DNA from: Candidatus Nezhaarchaeales archaeon
Lineage (GTDB): Archaea; Thermoproteota; Methanomethylicia; Nezhaarchaeales; JAWCJE01
DNA: 64,000 nucleotides
Assembly: GCA_038853715.1 (NCBI GenBank)
Contig: JAWCJE010000001.1
Span: forward strand, 1 to 64,000
Direction: 5' to 3'
Shown: one piece after another, positions 51,771 through 61,516 of the stretch
Layout: every line of letters starts with the position of its first letter
Position numbering within the stretch: the stretch's first letter is position 1
Made by a program: the position numbers and the translations under genes
Notes under the pieces: model-generated
The model's input: only the letters and a program-made list of their open reading frames with translations
Databases searched by the model: none
Told to the model about the DNA's origin: nothing

Positions 51771-52871
51771 TTATGGGGAGCCTAAGAGGAGTGGGGCATA
51801 GGTTAGGATTACTCCCCCCGCTACTACGGAGGCTATTTGGCCCCCAGTGTTGCATGCTATCGCGTGCATTAATAGCCAGTTGTCAGGGTCTTCGCGTCTA
51901 GCTATTAGGTGTGCCGTCCTCGCCGCCATGGGAAATGCGGATATCGCTGTAGCTCCGATTAAAGGGTTTATCTTCCCCCTCGTAAGGAGGTATGCTAACT
52001 TAGCGGATAGAATGCCGAGGGTTAATGCTAAAACGAAGGCTACTACGCCTAATGCAAATACGAGTAAGGTTTGTATCGTTAAGAATTCCTCAGCCCTCAT
52101 AGTCCCGCCTATGGTGATCCCTAAAAGCAGGGTTACGATGTTGTTTAACTCGTTTTCCGACGTCTTCCTCAACCTTTCCACTACCCCGCTTTCCTTCATG
52201 AAGTTCCCTAGCATTAAGCTACCCATCAACGGGGTTCCCATCGGCGCTACGATACCTGTTATTAAAGTTACCACTACCGGGAAGAGTATGCGGATAACTT
52301 TAGGGTAAGATCTTGGCTCATACCTCATTCTAACCAGTCTCTCCTTACGGGTGGTAAGCGCTTTAGATATTGGGACTTGAAGGATCGGAATGGACGCTAT
52401 GTAGGAGTATGCGCATACAGCGACTGCTCCAAGCATGTGTGGAGCGTGCTTCGACGTAACGTAGATGGCCGTCGGCCCGTCCATGGCCCCGATTATCCCT
52501 ATGGAGGCCGCCTCAAGCGGTTTAAACCCTACTAGTAGGGCGAAGATGAGCGTGATGAAAATACACATCTGTGATGGTACGGCGAGTAATAGGAGCCAAG
52601 GGCGTTCTAGGAGGGGACCGAAGTCGCACATGGCGCCTACCCCTATGAAGATTAAGCATGGGAATAGCTCCGTTACAATGCCCAAGTTGTAAATATGCCA
52701 AAGGATGCCTTCCCCCGGCTTCATTAGTTCCGCGTAGGGTACGTTAACTAAGATAGCCCCGAAACCTATTGGTAATAATAGAAGGGGTTCGTAGCGTTTT
52801 ACTACTGCAAGATAGATAAGTAGGCAGCCCACCCCGATCATTACTAGGTTTCCAGCAGGGAAAGGTAACAT
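51771..52871 (-). CDS. mmdB: Na+-translocating decarboxylase beta subunit (OadB/MmdB)
   Basis: A 366-residue multi-spanning protein of the OadB/MmdB/GcdB family, the channel that couples decarboxylation of carboxybiotin to Na+ export. The ion-site segment GIIGAMDGPTAIYVTSKHAP and the helix INPLIGATAISAFPMAAR are conserved; LLMHAIACNTGGQIA replaces the usual HAMGPNVAGQI. It forms an operon with the biotin carrier and a gamma/delta-type subunit (28 and 4 bases apart). The carboxyltransferase is 8 kb away at 61939. Confidence 0.93.
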   Translation of the reverse strand: MLPFPAGNLVMIGVGCLLIYLAVVKRYEPLLLLPIGFGAILVNVPYAELMKPGEGILWHIYNLGIVTELFPCLIFIGVGAMCDFGPLLERPWLLLLAVPSQMCIFITLIFALLVGFKPLEAASIGIIGAMDGPTAIYVTSKHAPHMLGAVAVCAYSYIASIPILQVPISKALTTRKERLVRMRYEPRSYPKVIRILFPVVVTLITGIVAPMGTPLMGSLMLGNFMKESGVVERLRKTSENELNNIVTLLLGITIGGTMRAEEFLTIQTLLVFALGVVAFVLALTLGILSAKLAYLLTRGKINPLIGATAISAFPMAARTAHLIARREDPDNWLLMHAIACNTGGQIASVVAGGVILTYAPLLLGSP

Positions 52872-52899
52872 CCCCTTTAACCCCTTACGCGTGAACCAA

Positions 52900-53292
52900 T
52901 CAACCTATTACGACTAAAACATCGTCACTCTTTACGCTTTGCCCCTCCGAAACCGCTATCCTCTTAACGACGCCGGGTTTAGGAGCGTATATCTCATTCT
53001 CCATCTTCATAGCCTCCAAGACCAGAAGTACATCGCCAACCTTAACTTTATCGCCCACCTTACACTTTATCGATGTAATCGTCCCTGGGATAGGAGCCCT
53101 TACTACGCCTTCTCCACCTGTAGCCTCCATCATCGGGGTTTTAGGCTCAATTTTAAGTTCCCTTCTCTCGATTATTGGCGTGACCGATGGCCTCAGCACC
53201 TCAGAAACAGGAGTTGACGGCGCTATTCCAACCTCTTCCACCTCAACCATGAAGGTTTTCCCCTCAATGCTGACCTTAAACCTCCTTTTCAC
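52900..53292 (-). CDS. mmdC: biotin carrier (biotinyl-lipoyl) subunit
   Basis: A 130-residue protein with a front strand-rich part, a proline-containing hinge (residues 45-60) and a biotinyl domain with EAMKMENEI; K96 is the biotinylation site. It carries CO2 between carboxyltransferase and membrane beta subunit, or to a ligase. Neighbouring subunits define it as part of the Na+-pump decarboxylase rather than acetyl-CoA carboxylase. Confidence 0.93.
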   Translation of the reverse strand: MKRRFKVSIEGKTFMVEVEEVGIAPSTPVSEVLRPSVTPIIERRELKIEPKTPMMEATGGEGVVRAPIPGTITSIKCKVGDKVKVGDVLLVLEAMKMENEIYAPKPGVVKRIAVSEGQSVKSDDVLVVIG

Positions 53293-53296
53293 CTTA

Positions 53297-53623
53297 CTAT
53301 CTCCTCCGGATCGGTTTCTCCATTAACCCCATCCTACCGGCTATACTCCAAACCTTAGGTTGTACGTTCCCCCTTGAAGCGGTGATCGACGCTTGCAGCG
53401 CTGACTTCATCCCCATGTAGGAGGTAACGGCGGCAATAGCCGCCGCTTTCTCCTCCTCGCTAATCCCTTCACCGACCTCCTCCTTCGATGGGGCTTCCCC
53501 GACGAGTACCCCCCTCTTAAACGACCTCTTCAGTATCTCGCAGATAACTATGACTAATACGAGGGCTGAGAACATCCCTAACGCTCCCAGCGCGGTGATG
53601 GCAACGCCGAAACCCAAGGACAT
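53297..53623 (-). CDS. mmdD: decarboxylase gamma/delta (OadG/MmdD) subunit
   Basis: A 108-residue protein with one N-terminal membrane helix (residues 5-30), an acidic linker, and the OadG-type end EEEKAAAIAAVTSYMG followed by VWSIAGRMGLMEKP. The family anchors the carboxyltransferase to the membrane beta subunit. It ends 4 bases before the biotin carrier gene. The C-terminal WSIAGRMGLME motif reappears in the protein at 63526, which lies next to the carboxyltransferase. Confidence 0.85.
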   Translation of the reverse strand: MSLGFGVAITALGALGMFSALVLVIVICEILKRSFKRGVLVGEAPSKEEVGEGISEEEKAAAIAAVTSYMGMKSALQASITASRGNVQPKVWSIAGRMGLMEKPIRRR

Positions 53624-53636
53624 TGAGGAAACCCTC

Positions 53637-53800
53637 TTAACTCGTTAGGGTTCCAGATTTATGCTTTACCACCGCTAAGCCCCACACGCCGCCGTTGTAA
53701 GATTTATAGGTTTTCATTCCCCCCTCTTCTATTGGTTCGCTGATTGCTTTTTTAGCTTTAAATGTCTCGAAACCCCACTTCTTCTTTACTCCTTGTAGGC
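53637..53800 (-). pseudogene. short decayed reading frame upstream of mmdD
   Basis: Upstream of mmdD a minus-strand frame of about 50 codons (LQGVKKKWGFETFKAKKAI, later GGVWGLAVVKHKS) ends at 53637. It has a possible ATG giving 27 codons only. It may be a gene relic or a leader peptide. The remaining part of the 53624-54115 gap holds no gene. Confidence 0.25.
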
Positions 53801-54115
53801 CTCCTTCCTAGGCTTAACGTAAGAGTTCGTCCTTTTAAGCATGAACTCTATATGGAGAAACCTGAAAGCCTTTAAGAGAACCTTAACTCGCTACTAGCTT
53901 CGTAGGTGAACGGAGCGTTAAGCATTACCTCTATAACCAGAATGTACACCGATTCAATGAAACTATCCAATTGGAAGAGGCCTAAACCGTCTTTTGGTTT
54001 ACGGTTATGCATGTAGTTAGCTAAGCGATTAGCTTAATGAGGTTAGGTTCATCGCGTGGGAAAGCTTAAAGTTAAGGGGCTATTTTAGAGTTCTGGTCTA
54101 TGGGAGGCTATCTGC

Positions 54116-55819
54116 TTGGAGGTTTTAAGCCACGACTTAGTTATTGTGGGTGCTGGTATTGCGGGTTTACGCGCGGCGATTTCAGCTTCTGAAGCTACTG
54201 GTGGTAAGCTTGACGTAGCCGTTATTTCAAAGGTATACCCGATACGATCGCATTCGGTATGTGCTCAAGGGGGTACCGCGGCTGTACTTAGGGAGGGGGA
54301 TTCCTTTGACCTACACGCGTGGGATACCGTTGTAGGGGCAGACTTCCTAGCTGATCAGGACGTGGTGGAGGTTTTCGTTAGACGGTCTCCTAGGGAGGTA
54401 ATACTAATTGAGCATTGGGGGTGTCCTTGGAGTAGGACCGAGGACGGTAAAATGGCTCAACGCCCCTTCGGAGGGCATAGCTTCCCGAGGGCTTGCTTCG
54501 CGGCCGATATGACCGGGTTCCATGAAATGCATACCCTCTATGGGAGGGCTAACGCCTACGGTAACGTAACGTTCTACAATGAGTGGATGGTTACGTCTCT
54601 ACTAGTTGAGGATAATGCGGTTAAGGGATTAACGGCTATCGAGCTTAAGTCGGGGGCCATGCAGGCGGTGAAGGCTAAAGCAGTCATTATGGCTACGGGC
54701 GGCGCCTGTAGGATATACGGCTTTACCACTTATTCGCATACGGCTACCGGCGATGGGATGGCTATAGCTTATAGGGCTGGAGCACCCCTTGAGGATATGG
54801 AGTTCGTTCAATTCCACCCTACAGCCTTAGTTCCTTCAGGCGTCCTTATAACTGAGGGTGCACGCGGAGAAGGAGGCTACCTTATTAACGTTAAGGGTGA
54901 ACGCTTCATGAAGCGTTACGCCCCTAAAAAGATGGAGTTAGCGCCTAGGGATATAGTTGCAAGGGCTGAAGAAGTTGAGGTTAGGGAGGGGCGTGGGTTT
55001 AAGGGTCCTTGGGGGCCCTACATAGCCCTCGACCTTAGACATTTAGGTGAGGAGAAGATAAAGGAGCGATTACCGCTCATAAGGGAGGTATCAATTAAGC
55101 TAGCGGGCATAGACCCCGTGGATGAGCCAATACCGATTAGACCCGCTGCGCATTACTCGATGGGCGGGATTAGAGCTAATGTGAAAACCGTTACCCCGCT
55201 ACGTGGGCTTTACGCGGCCGGTGAATGTTCCTGTTTAAGCCTTCATGGTGCTAATAGGCTTGGTACAAACTCAACAGCTGAATGCCTAGTCTTCGGCGCT
55301 ATAGCCGGTGAGGAGGCGGCTAAGTACGCGGTTAACTCTACGTTAGGCGAACTAGACGTGGAGAAGTTGAAGGCTGAGGAGAAGAGGGTTTTCGATGAGG
55401 TGTTAGGTAGTGAGGGCGATGAAAGGGTGCCGTCTATTAGGAGTGAGCTTCGAAGTTTAATGGATGAGAATGTGGGTATATTTAGGACCGAGGAAGGCCT
55501 TAAGGAGGCTTTAAAGGGCGTTAGGAGCCTTAAGGAGAGGGTTAGGAGGGTTAGGATCGAGGATAGGGGGAGAACCTATAACTCCGGCCTTGCCGCTGCC
55601 CTAGAGCTGGACTTCATGCTTGACCTAGCGGAGGTTACCGTGGTAAGCGCCCTAGCTCGAACGGAGTCTAGGGGGGCGCACTATAGGCTTGACTATCCTA
55701 ACCGCGACGATAAGAACTGGTTGAAGCATACCTTAGCCTATTACACCGTGGATGGACCGCGGCTTGACTACGCGCCTGTAACCATAACTAGGTGGACGCC
55801 TACGGCTAGAGCCTATTAG
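54116..55819 (+). CDS. sdhA: succinate dehydrogenase/fumarate reductase flavoprotein subunit
   Basis: A 567-residue FAD enzyme. [10 protein letters not shown] binds FAD, H46 in [14 protein letters not shown] is the covalent flavin ligand, and the active site has [20 protein letters not shown] and [11 protein letters not shown]. It interconverts succinate and fumarate and passes electrons to the iron-sulfur subunit encoded 13 bases downstream. The start is TTG at 54116. No cytochrome b or membrane-anchor gene follows, so a soluble TfrA-like enzyme is likely. Confidence 0.93.
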   Translation: MEVLSHDLVIVGAGIAGLRAAISASEATGGKLDVAVISKVYPIRSHSVCAQGGTAAVLREGDSFDLHAWDTVVGADFLADQDVVEVFVRRSPREVILIEHWGCPWSRTEDGKMAQRPFGGHSFPRACFAADMTGFHEMHTLYGRANAYGNVTFYNEWMVTSLLVEDNAVKGLTAIELKSGAMQAVKAKAVIMATGGACRIYGFTTYSHTATGDGMAIAYRAGAPLEDMEFVQFHPTALVPSGVLITEGARGEGGYLINVKGERFMKRYAPKKMELAPRDIVARAEEVEVREGRGFKGPWGPYIALDLRHLGEEKIKERLPLIREVSIKLAGIDPVDEPIPIRPAAHYSMGGIRANVKTVTPLRGLYAAGECSCLSLHGANRLGTNSTAECLVFGAIAGEEAAKYAVNSTLGELDVEKLKAEEKRVFDEVLGSEGDERVPSIRSELRSLMDENVGIFRTEEGLKEALKGVRSLKERVRRVRIEDRGRTYNSGLAAALELDFMLDLAEVTVVSALARTESRGAHYRLDYPNRDDKNWLKHTLAYYTVDGPRLDYAPVTITRWTPTARAY

Positions 55820-55832
55820 GAGGGGATGTAGC

Positions 55833-57398
55833 GTGGAGGGGATGGTTAAAATCGTCGAATTCCGGGTTAAACGATTCAACCCGGAGAAGGGTGAAACCTA
55901 TGAGTCTACGTATAGGGTGCCGGTTCGAAGGGGTATGACGATCCTTGACGCCCTAATGTACATTAAGGAGAACATCGACGAAACATTAACCTTTAGGTAT
56001 TCCTGTAGGATGGGGATATGTGGTAGTTGTAGCGTAATGGTTAACGGTAAACCTATGCTGGCCTGTTATACTCAAATATTGGATTTAGGGGCTGACGTAT
56101 TAACTATTGAGCCGCTCGCCAACCTTACGGTGATCAAGGACTTAGTGGTTGACGTAAAGCCGTTCCTGGATAAGGTGCTCGAGGTAAAGCCTTATATTAT
56201 TAGGTCTGAGGAGGAGTTAAGGAGGCCTGAAGAGTTTATTCAGGGCGTTGAGGAGCTTAAGAGGTACTGGGACTTCTCCTTATGCATTAAGTGCTCTGTT
56301 TGCTACGCTGCATGTCCAGCCTCCATTGATAACGCGTTCCTAGGTCCATCGGCCCTATCCACCAATTACAGGTTCATTGTTGATACGCGTGACGCCGGTT
56401 TAAACGAACGGCTTAAGAAGGCTTCTGAAAGCGTTTGGCTATGCACCTCATGCAACTCGTGCACGTTAACCTGCCCTAAGAACGTTGATAGCGCCCTTTC
56501 AATTGTCGAGGAGAAGAGATTACTGGTTGAAGAGGGGCGGATATCGAAGAGAGTTATCGACGTATTGACGAGCTCCTTTAAATATCATAACCCGCTCGGT
56601 ATGCCTAGGGCTAAGAGGCTTGATTGGGCTAAGGGCTTAAACGTTAAGGAGGCCGTAAGCGTAGGTAGATGTGATACGCTTCTCTTCATGTGCTGTCTAC
56701 CATCCTACGACGCTAGGCTTCAAGAGGTAGCGAAGGCAGCCGCGTCACTACTCGCAGTAATAGGAGTAGACTACGTAGTGCTTGGAAGCGAGGAGGAATG
56801 GTGTTGTGGGGATCACATTTTAAGGATGGGTGAAAGGGGTCTTTTCGAGGAGTTAGCGGCTCATAATGCGTCCAGCTTTAGGAGGTATGGCGTAAGTAGG
56901 ATTATAACCGTTTCACCGCATTGCTACTACGCGTTTAAGAATGAGAAGCCTTACACGGACGTTAAAGCTACGGTTCAACACTATACCGAGGTTTTAGGAG
57001 AGGCCTTGGATAAGGGTAGGCTTAGGTTTTCAAAGGCTATGAGTAAGCGGGTAATGTACCACGATCCATGCTTTCTAGGTAAGCGTAGCAAAGTTTACGA
57101 GGCGCCCCGGAAAATCCTTGAAGCAATACCAGGGTTAAAACTCGTTGAGGCTAGAAGGAATAAGGAGAATAGCTTCTGCTGTGGCGGGGGAGCTGGACGT
57201 ATATGGATTGAGGAAGCCCCCTACGATAAACGGCCCTGCGTAAACAGGGTTAAAGAGGCAGTGGAGTTAGACGTCGACGTTATAGCTACGTCTTGCCCAT
57301 TCTGCATAAGCACCTTAGAGGACGCCGTAAAAGTATTGGAGGTTGAAGGGAAAATAGCGGTAAGAGACATCCTAGAAATAGTTAAGGAGACATTATAG
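55833..57398 (+). CDS. tfrB: fumarate reductase iron-sulfur subunit fused to HdrB-like CCG domains (TfrB-like)
   Basis: A 521-residue protein in three parts: a [2Fe-2S] domain (C58, C63, C66, C78), two cluster motifs (C151/C154/C157/C161 and C204/C207/C210/C214), and two CCG domains (MCCLPSYDARLQ, EEWCCGD; YHDPCFLG, NSFCCGGGAGR). This is the architecture of thiol:fumarate reductase TfrB of methanogens (about 490 residues), whose CCG part resembles heterodisulfide reductase HdrB. The electron partner may be a thiol or a quinone. The start is GTG with AGGAGG upstream; an ATG at 55842 is less well placed. Confidence 0.9.
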   Translation: MEGMVKIVEFRVKRFNPEKGETYESTYRVPVRRGMTILDALMYIKENIDETLTFRYSCRMGICGSCSVMVNGKPMLACYTQILDLGADVLTIEPLANLTVIKDLVVDVKPFLDKVLEVKPYIIRSEEELRRPEEFIQGVEELKRYWDFSLCIKCSVCYAACPASIDNAFLGPSALSTNYRFIVDTRDAGLNERLKKASESVWLCTSCNSCTLTCPKNVDSALSIVEEKRLLVEEGRISKRVIDVLTSSFKYHNPLGMPRAKRLDWAKGLNVKEAVSVGRCDTLLFMCCLPSYDARLQEVAKAAASLLAVIGVDYVVLGSEEEWCCGDHILRMGERGLFEELAAHNASSFRRYGVSRIITVSPHCYYAFKNEKPYTDVKATVQHYTEVLGEALDKGRLRFSKAMSKRVMYHDPCFLGKRSKVYEAPRKILEAIPGLKLVEARRNKENSFCCGGGAGRIWIEEAPYDKRPCVNRVKEAVELDVDVIATSCPFCISTLEDAVKVLEVEGKIAVRDILEIVKETL

Positions 57399-57721
57399 GT
57401 TGGTTGAACAGCGCTTGGAAAGGATATGACGGTAGCGAGGTTCAAAGATTGGAGGCGTAATAATTTTTAAGCCTTTAACTAGTTGATTTTTGAACCTAAG
57501 CTGAGGTGAACGCTTAGTTTAACTTTAATGCTTCGTAGCCTCACGTAAGGTGATGGAGGCCTCCTTAAGTCGAACTTATGGAGCTGCGTAATCGACGTTT
57601 ATGGTGACCCATTACCGGATGAACGTTAGAAAAGCTAGTAGAAACCAGGTTGATTACCATGGAAGCGCGGTAGAAACGTAAGGCTAATTAATGCGGGTTT
57701 CCAGCCCTTATTTGAAGGCTT
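57399..57721. other. 323-base gap, nothing recognisable
   Basis: No frame with protein-like content, repeat or RNA gene is seen. An A+T-rich box (AATAATTTTTAAG near 57460) lies too far from the next ATG to be assigned. Confidence 0.4.
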
Positions 57722-58090
57722 ATGGATCCTTTAACGCTTTCAACTATAAGCTTGATTCTAGCCTTTGTGGTGTTAGCCGAGAACACCGTAGGCTTATGGA
57801 AGATCACCCAAGGCATTAAGGCCGTCCAAGATAGCGTTAAAGAGGTTCAGGAGGGCATTAAGGCCGTCCAAGATAGCGCTAAAGCAGTCCAGGAGGGCGT
57901 TAAAGCCGTCCAAGATAGCGCTAAAGAAGTCGAGGAGGGCATTAAGGCCGTTCAAGATAGCGTTAAAGAGGTTCAAGAGGGCGTTAAAGCCGTCCAAGAC
58001 GGACAAAGGTACATGGTTGAAGGTCTGAAAACCTTACAAGAAGGTCAAAAGGCGATAATGGAGGCTTTGGAAAGGATTAGGAAGGGGTAA
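57722..58090 (+). CDS. membrane-anchored coiled-coil protein with 14-residue repeats
   Basis: A 122-residue protein. Residues 4-24 form one membrane helix; from residue 31 on a 14-residue unit (consensus GIKAVQDSVKEVQE) repeats four times almost exactly and then degenerates (GVKAVQDGQRYMVE, GLKTLQEGQKAIME). Fourteen is two heptads, so a continuous amphipathic coiled coil outside or beneath the membrane is expected. I do not know its function; similar proteins act as spacers or oligomerisation stalks. ATG start. It stands alone. Confidence 0.7.
   Translation: MDPLTLSTISLILAFVVLAENTVGLWKITQGIKAVQDSVKEVQEGIKAVQDSAKAVQEGVKAVQDSAKEVEEGIKAVQDSVKEVQEGVKAVQDGQRYMVEGLKTLQEGQKAIMEALERIRKG
57812..58021 (+). 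repeat. 42-bp tandem repeats
   Basis: Units begin at 57812, 57854, 57896 and 57938, with a degenerate fifth at 57980. Each starts GGC(A/G)TTAA(G/A)GCCGT and differs from the others by a few bases. They encode the coiled-coil repeat and may vary in number between strains. Confidence 0.85.
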
Positions 58091-58141
58091 TGGGCCGTTA
58101 GGGTACGATGATTAAGCCGCATTAAAGCGGGGTAACTTTCA

Positions 58142-59425
58142 CTACAGGTTTTTTATGAAGCCGTTCATAAGCGTTAAAAATCTTTCTACGTCTTCCTTGG
58201 TATGCGCCGTTGAAAGGAATATGTAGGGTTTTACTGGCGTCTGATAAAGTACCCCGTTATTTATCATGTAGTGGAATAGCTTTTCAGCGATTACGCTATT
58301 CTTTGTTCTTTCAGCCGTTAACCCGTTTATCGGCCTCTCCTTCGTAAAGTGGATGCCGAGTAAAGAACCTAAACCGGTTACGTATGCTTCGAAGTTGTTT
58401 TTGGAAAAAACTTCCTCTAAACCTTCCTTCATCAAATTACCCAGTTCTTCTAGGTGGTTATATATTGATTCGCGGTTTCTTTCAAGCTCCTCTATTAAAG
58501 TATATCCAGCCCTCATTGTTAATGTATTCCCCGTGTACGTTCCTCCATGGAAAACCCTTTCCCAGAAGTAGGGTCTTTTAATTTGATCCAGTAGTTCCAT
58601 TACGTCGGCCCTACCGCAAAACGCGCCTGCACCTGGGAAGTATTGTCCTCCAACTGCTTTACCGGTAGTTGTAATATCTGGTTTTACGCCGTAATAATGC
58701 TGAGCGCCCTTATAGAAGCGGAATCCTGTTATAACTTCATCAAATATTAGTAACGCATCCTTTTCGTAGCATATCTCCCTAAGGCCCTTTAGAAACTCCC
58801 TATTAGCTGGGATGTTGCCAGCCACTCCTATGACCGGCTCAACGATTATAGCCGCTAAATCCAAACCCTTAATTATCCTCCTAACCCCCTCTAAATCGTT
58901 GAACGGCAGTAGTACTGTATCCTTCATCGCGTCCTCTACTAACCCTAACGATGCCAATTTATCGTATGGATATGAAACGCCTTTATGTAGCGCGTCGTAA
59001 CCTCCATGCCATCCCCCTTCAAACTTACCTATCTTTACCTTTTTAGTATAGGCTCTAGCGAGCCTTACCGCGTACATGTTAGCCTCGGTACCACTATTCG
59101 TCGGCCTCGCCATGTCGGTATTAAACCAGCTGCATATAGCCTTAGCCCATTTAACCTCCCACTCATTACACCAGCCTAGGTGTATTCCGTACTCTAATTG
59201 TTCTTTGACTGCTTTCATTATAGGCTCATAGTTATGGCCGACCACGACGGCTCCGTGAGACATCCAAAAATCGAGGTACTCATTACCGTTCACATCCCAT
59301 AGCCTACTGCCCTTCGCTCTTCTAATATAAATTGGGTAGGGCTCGAAAAACCTTAAAGAGTATGTGACGCCGCCGGGTAAGAACTTCTTAGCTTCTTCAA
59401 AGAGTTCTTTAGACTTATCGCTCAT
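58142..59425 (-). CDS. glutamate-1-semialdehyde aminomutase-like class III aminotransferase
   Basis: A 427-residue PLP enzyme closest to glutamate-1-semialdehyde 2,1-aminomutase: LPGGVTYSLRFFEPYPIYIR at the front, TNSGTEANMYAVRLARA, FDEVITGFR, and the PLP lysine in TTTGKAVGGQYFPGAGAFCG. True HemL would serve tetrapyrrole synthesis, including cobamide. No other hem/cob biosynthetic gene is adjacent and the residues GGQYFPGAG differ from the usual GGGLPVGAY, so another aminotransferase or aminomutase is possible. ATG start. It is richer in A+T than its neighbours. Confidence 0.8.
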   Translation of the reverse strand: MSDKSKELFEEAKKFLPGGVTYSLRFFEPYPIYIRRAKGSRLWDVNGNEYLDFWMSHGAVVVGHNYEPIMKAVKEQLEYGIHLGWCNEWEVKWAKAICSWFNTDMARPTNSGTEANMYAVRLARAYTKKVKIGKFEGGWHGGYDALHKGVSYPYDKLASLGLVEDAMKDTVLLPFNDLEGVRRIIKGLDLAAIIVEPVIGVAGNIPANREFLKGLREICYEKDALLIFDEVITGFRFYKGAQHYYGVKPDITTTGKAVGGQYFPGAGAFCGRADVMELLDQIKRPYFWERVFHGGTYTGNTLTMRAGYTLIEELERNRESIYNHLEELGNLMKEGLEEVFSKNNFEAYVTGLGSLLGIHFTKERPINGLTAERTKNSVIAEKLFHYMINNGVLYQTPVKPYIFLSTAHTKEDVERFLTLMNGFIKNL

Positions 59426-59513
59426 ACTGGTTCGGTATTAAGTTTAGCTTTACGGTTTTTAAATTTTAAGTAGGCACCGTATTAACGGTGATCAATCGTT
59501 ACTCCTTAGCCGT

Positions 59514-60794
59514 CTAGGCTGTAGCTGGCTTATAGGCTGACTTATACGTTAGGACGTTGCCCATTAAGGCCTTAAGCTGCGGCGGTATGATGTCCTTCCT
59601 AGCTAGCTTCTCCCTAACCTTTAACACCATCCTCGGTATGTCTATACCCATGGGGCATACATCTTTACATCTACCGCAAAGCGTACAGGTGAACGCCTGT
59701 GTTGCTGTTGCTTCTAATCCTCTCGTGAAGAGGGTCCAAGGTGTACCGAAGCCTCCCATATAGGGCCCATGCTCACCGTAGTAGCCTCCAACCACGTTCC
59801 ATACTGGGCACGTGTAGAGGCATCCTCCGCACTTAATGCATGTGAACGCCTCCCGGAAGTCTGGGTCCACTAGCATATCGCTTCTACCGTTATCGAGTAG
59901 GATTACGTCTATTTCAGACGGACCTGAGGCCGGCGTTACTAGTACTCGCTCTATGTCGTTTGAGCGGCTTAAGCCTATGGTGCTCATGAAGGTAACGGTG
60001 GCACCGCCAGTAGCGTATACGGGTATTACTTTAGCGTAGAGCTCACAGGTATACCTATCCGGCATTACCTTTTCAATACCTGCTAACACTATATGCTTAT
60101 CGGGTAGCGTAGTAACTAACCTATCGTTAGCTTCATTCGTTAATATGTAGATTAACCCCGTATCCGCGGCGATAGCGTTAGCCCCTGAAAATCCTACCCG
60201 GGCCTCCATAGCCTTCCTCCTAACGAACTCTTTAGCGAACCTAACTAGCTCCCTAGGTTCAGGCGGTAGCTCTCTACCAGCTAGCTTTGAGTACGCTTCA
60301 GCGGCTCTTTGACGTGGAACCGTTATGGAGACCCCTGTCGGATGTGATGGCTTCCATTTAAGTAGTTGAAGCACTATGGCGCCTACATCGGTTTCCCAAG
60401 CCTTAATCCCGTGTTCCTCCAAGAACTCGTTAAGCTCTATTTCTTCGCTTGTTAAGCTTTTTACTTTAACTATTTCCTTCTCATCGCCTATCATCTTGAG
60501 GATTAATCGATTAGCTTCATCGCCGTCCTTGGCGAGGTAAACGTTCATACCCTGCTCCTTCATGGCCTTAATAGCCTGCGATATATACACATCCATCTTA
60601 TCGAGGGCAGCCCTACGAATACCCTTTAACTCCTCAGCCCACTCCTCAACTTTAAACGTTTGAAGGGACTTAGCCTTCCTATCCGTGTAGTGTTTAACGG
60701 CTCGCACTATGGCTTGATACTGGAACTGGTCGGCTGATAAGTCGATTAAACGGTTAAAGTACCCCTCGAAGTCAACTTTAACCACTGCTTTCAC
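59514..60794 (-). CDS. lutB: LUD-domain iron-sulfur protein (LutB/LldF-like)
   Basis: A 426-residue protein with an N-terminal LUD domain and two ferredoxin motifs, C319-x2-C322-x2-C325-x3-C329 (CIKCGGCLYTCP) and C370-x2-C373-x2-C376-x3-C380 (CTLCGRCKDVCP). With the CCG protein encoded before it (starts overlapping by 4 bases) it forms the LutAB part of the iron-sulfur lactate oxidation complex, which converts lactate to pyruvate or takes electrons from another dehydrogenase. No lutC is adjacent. A weak CACCGT/ACGGTG hairpin lies after its stop at 59479-59494. Confidence 0.88.
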   Translation of the reverse strand: MKAVVKVDFEGYFNRLIDLSADQFQYQAIVRAVKHYTDRKAKSLQTFKVEEWAEELKGIRRAALDKMDVYISQAIKAMKEQGMNVYLAKDGDEANRLILKMIGDEKEIVKVKSLTSEEIELNEFLEEHGIKAWETDVGAIVLQLLKWKPSHPTGVSITVPRQRAAEAYSKLAGRELPPEPRELVRFAKEFVRRKAMEARVGFSGANAIAADTGLIYILTNEANDRLVTTLPDKHIVLAGIEKVMPDRYTCELYAKVIPVYATGGATVTFMSTIGLSRSNDIERVLVTPASGPSEIDVILLDNGRSDMLVDPDFREAFTCIKCGGCLYTCPVWNVVGGYYGEHGPYMGGFGTPWTLFTRGLEATATQAFTCTLCGRCKDVCPMGIDIPRMVLKVREKLARKDIIPPQLKALMGNVLTYKSAYKPATA

Positions 60795-61507
60795 CTCAAC
60801 CTTGAGAGTATATAGCGGCCGAGCTCCACTACTTCGATGGGCCGTTTGGTTACGTCTAATCGACGTTCAGCCGCTATACCTAGGTTTAATAGGCAAGTGG
60901 GGCAAGCTGTAATTAGTTTTGAGACGCCTAATGGCTCAATGTCTCTTTCAAGCCTTACTTCAGCCATCCTAATGCTAAGTTCAGGGGCTACAGCCCATAA
61001 GCCTCCCCCACCACCGCAGCAAAGAGCTTCACGGCCGGATGTTAACGGTTCAATAAGGGTTGAAGCAGCTTGAAGAACCTTTCTGGGTGCTTCAAACTCG
61101 CCGCTCAGTCTTCCAAGCTCGCAGGGGTCATGATACGTAACCTTTTCCTTCGGCTCGGCGAAGCTAAACTTACTCAAGGATTCAGCTAAGGCTTGCGTTA
61201 TATGCTTGAATGGTGGAAGCCGGGCTTCAAACTCCCTGTACTTCTTAAAGGCGTGATAGCAGCCAGCACATCCAGTGATTAAGAGGTCTACGTTCGCTTT
61301 AGCTATTTGTTCAGAGGTATCGTGAATTACCCTTTCAGCCTCATCGAGGCTCCCGATTAGGAGTAGGGGGTCTCCGCAACATCCTTCATCGCTTAGCTTA
61401 ACCACCTCGTAACCGATTTTCTCTAAAAGCTTTACGTGATCCTCGACGAGGTCTGGGAACCTATACCTAAGCGTGCAACCAGCCCAATAAAGCGCCTTCA
61501 ATAACAT
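60791..61507 (-). CDS. lutA: CCG-domain iron-sulfur protein (LutA/LldE-like)
   Basis: A 238-residue protein with two CCG cysteine-rich domains (GCTLRYRFPD and DEGCCGDPLLLIGSLDEAE; then YHDPCELGRL and LCCGGGGGLWA), as in LutA, GlpC and HdrB. It binds a non-cubane or standard [4Fe-4S] cluster and transfers electrons. Translationally coupled to lutB (overlap of 4 bases). A 23-bp palindrome covers its promoter. The start ATG at 61507 follows GGAGTAGG. Confidence 0.88.
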   Translation of the reverse strand: MLLKALYWAGCTLRYRFPDLVEDHVKLLEKIGYEVVKLSDEGCCGDPLLLIGSLDEAERVIHDTSEQIAKANVDLLITGCAGCYHAFKKYREFEARLPPFKHITQALAESLSKFSFAEPKEKVTYHDPCELGRLSGEFEAPRKVLQAASTLIEPLTSGREALCCGGGGGLWAVAPELSIRMAEVRLERDIEPLGVSKLITACPTCLLNLGIAAERRLDVTKRPIEVVELGRYILSRLR

Positions 61508-61516
61508 CCTACTCCA

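Noticed and set aside
57812-58021. CRISPR-like repeat array
   Set aside because: Repeats are contiguous without spacers and encode a coiled coil in frame.
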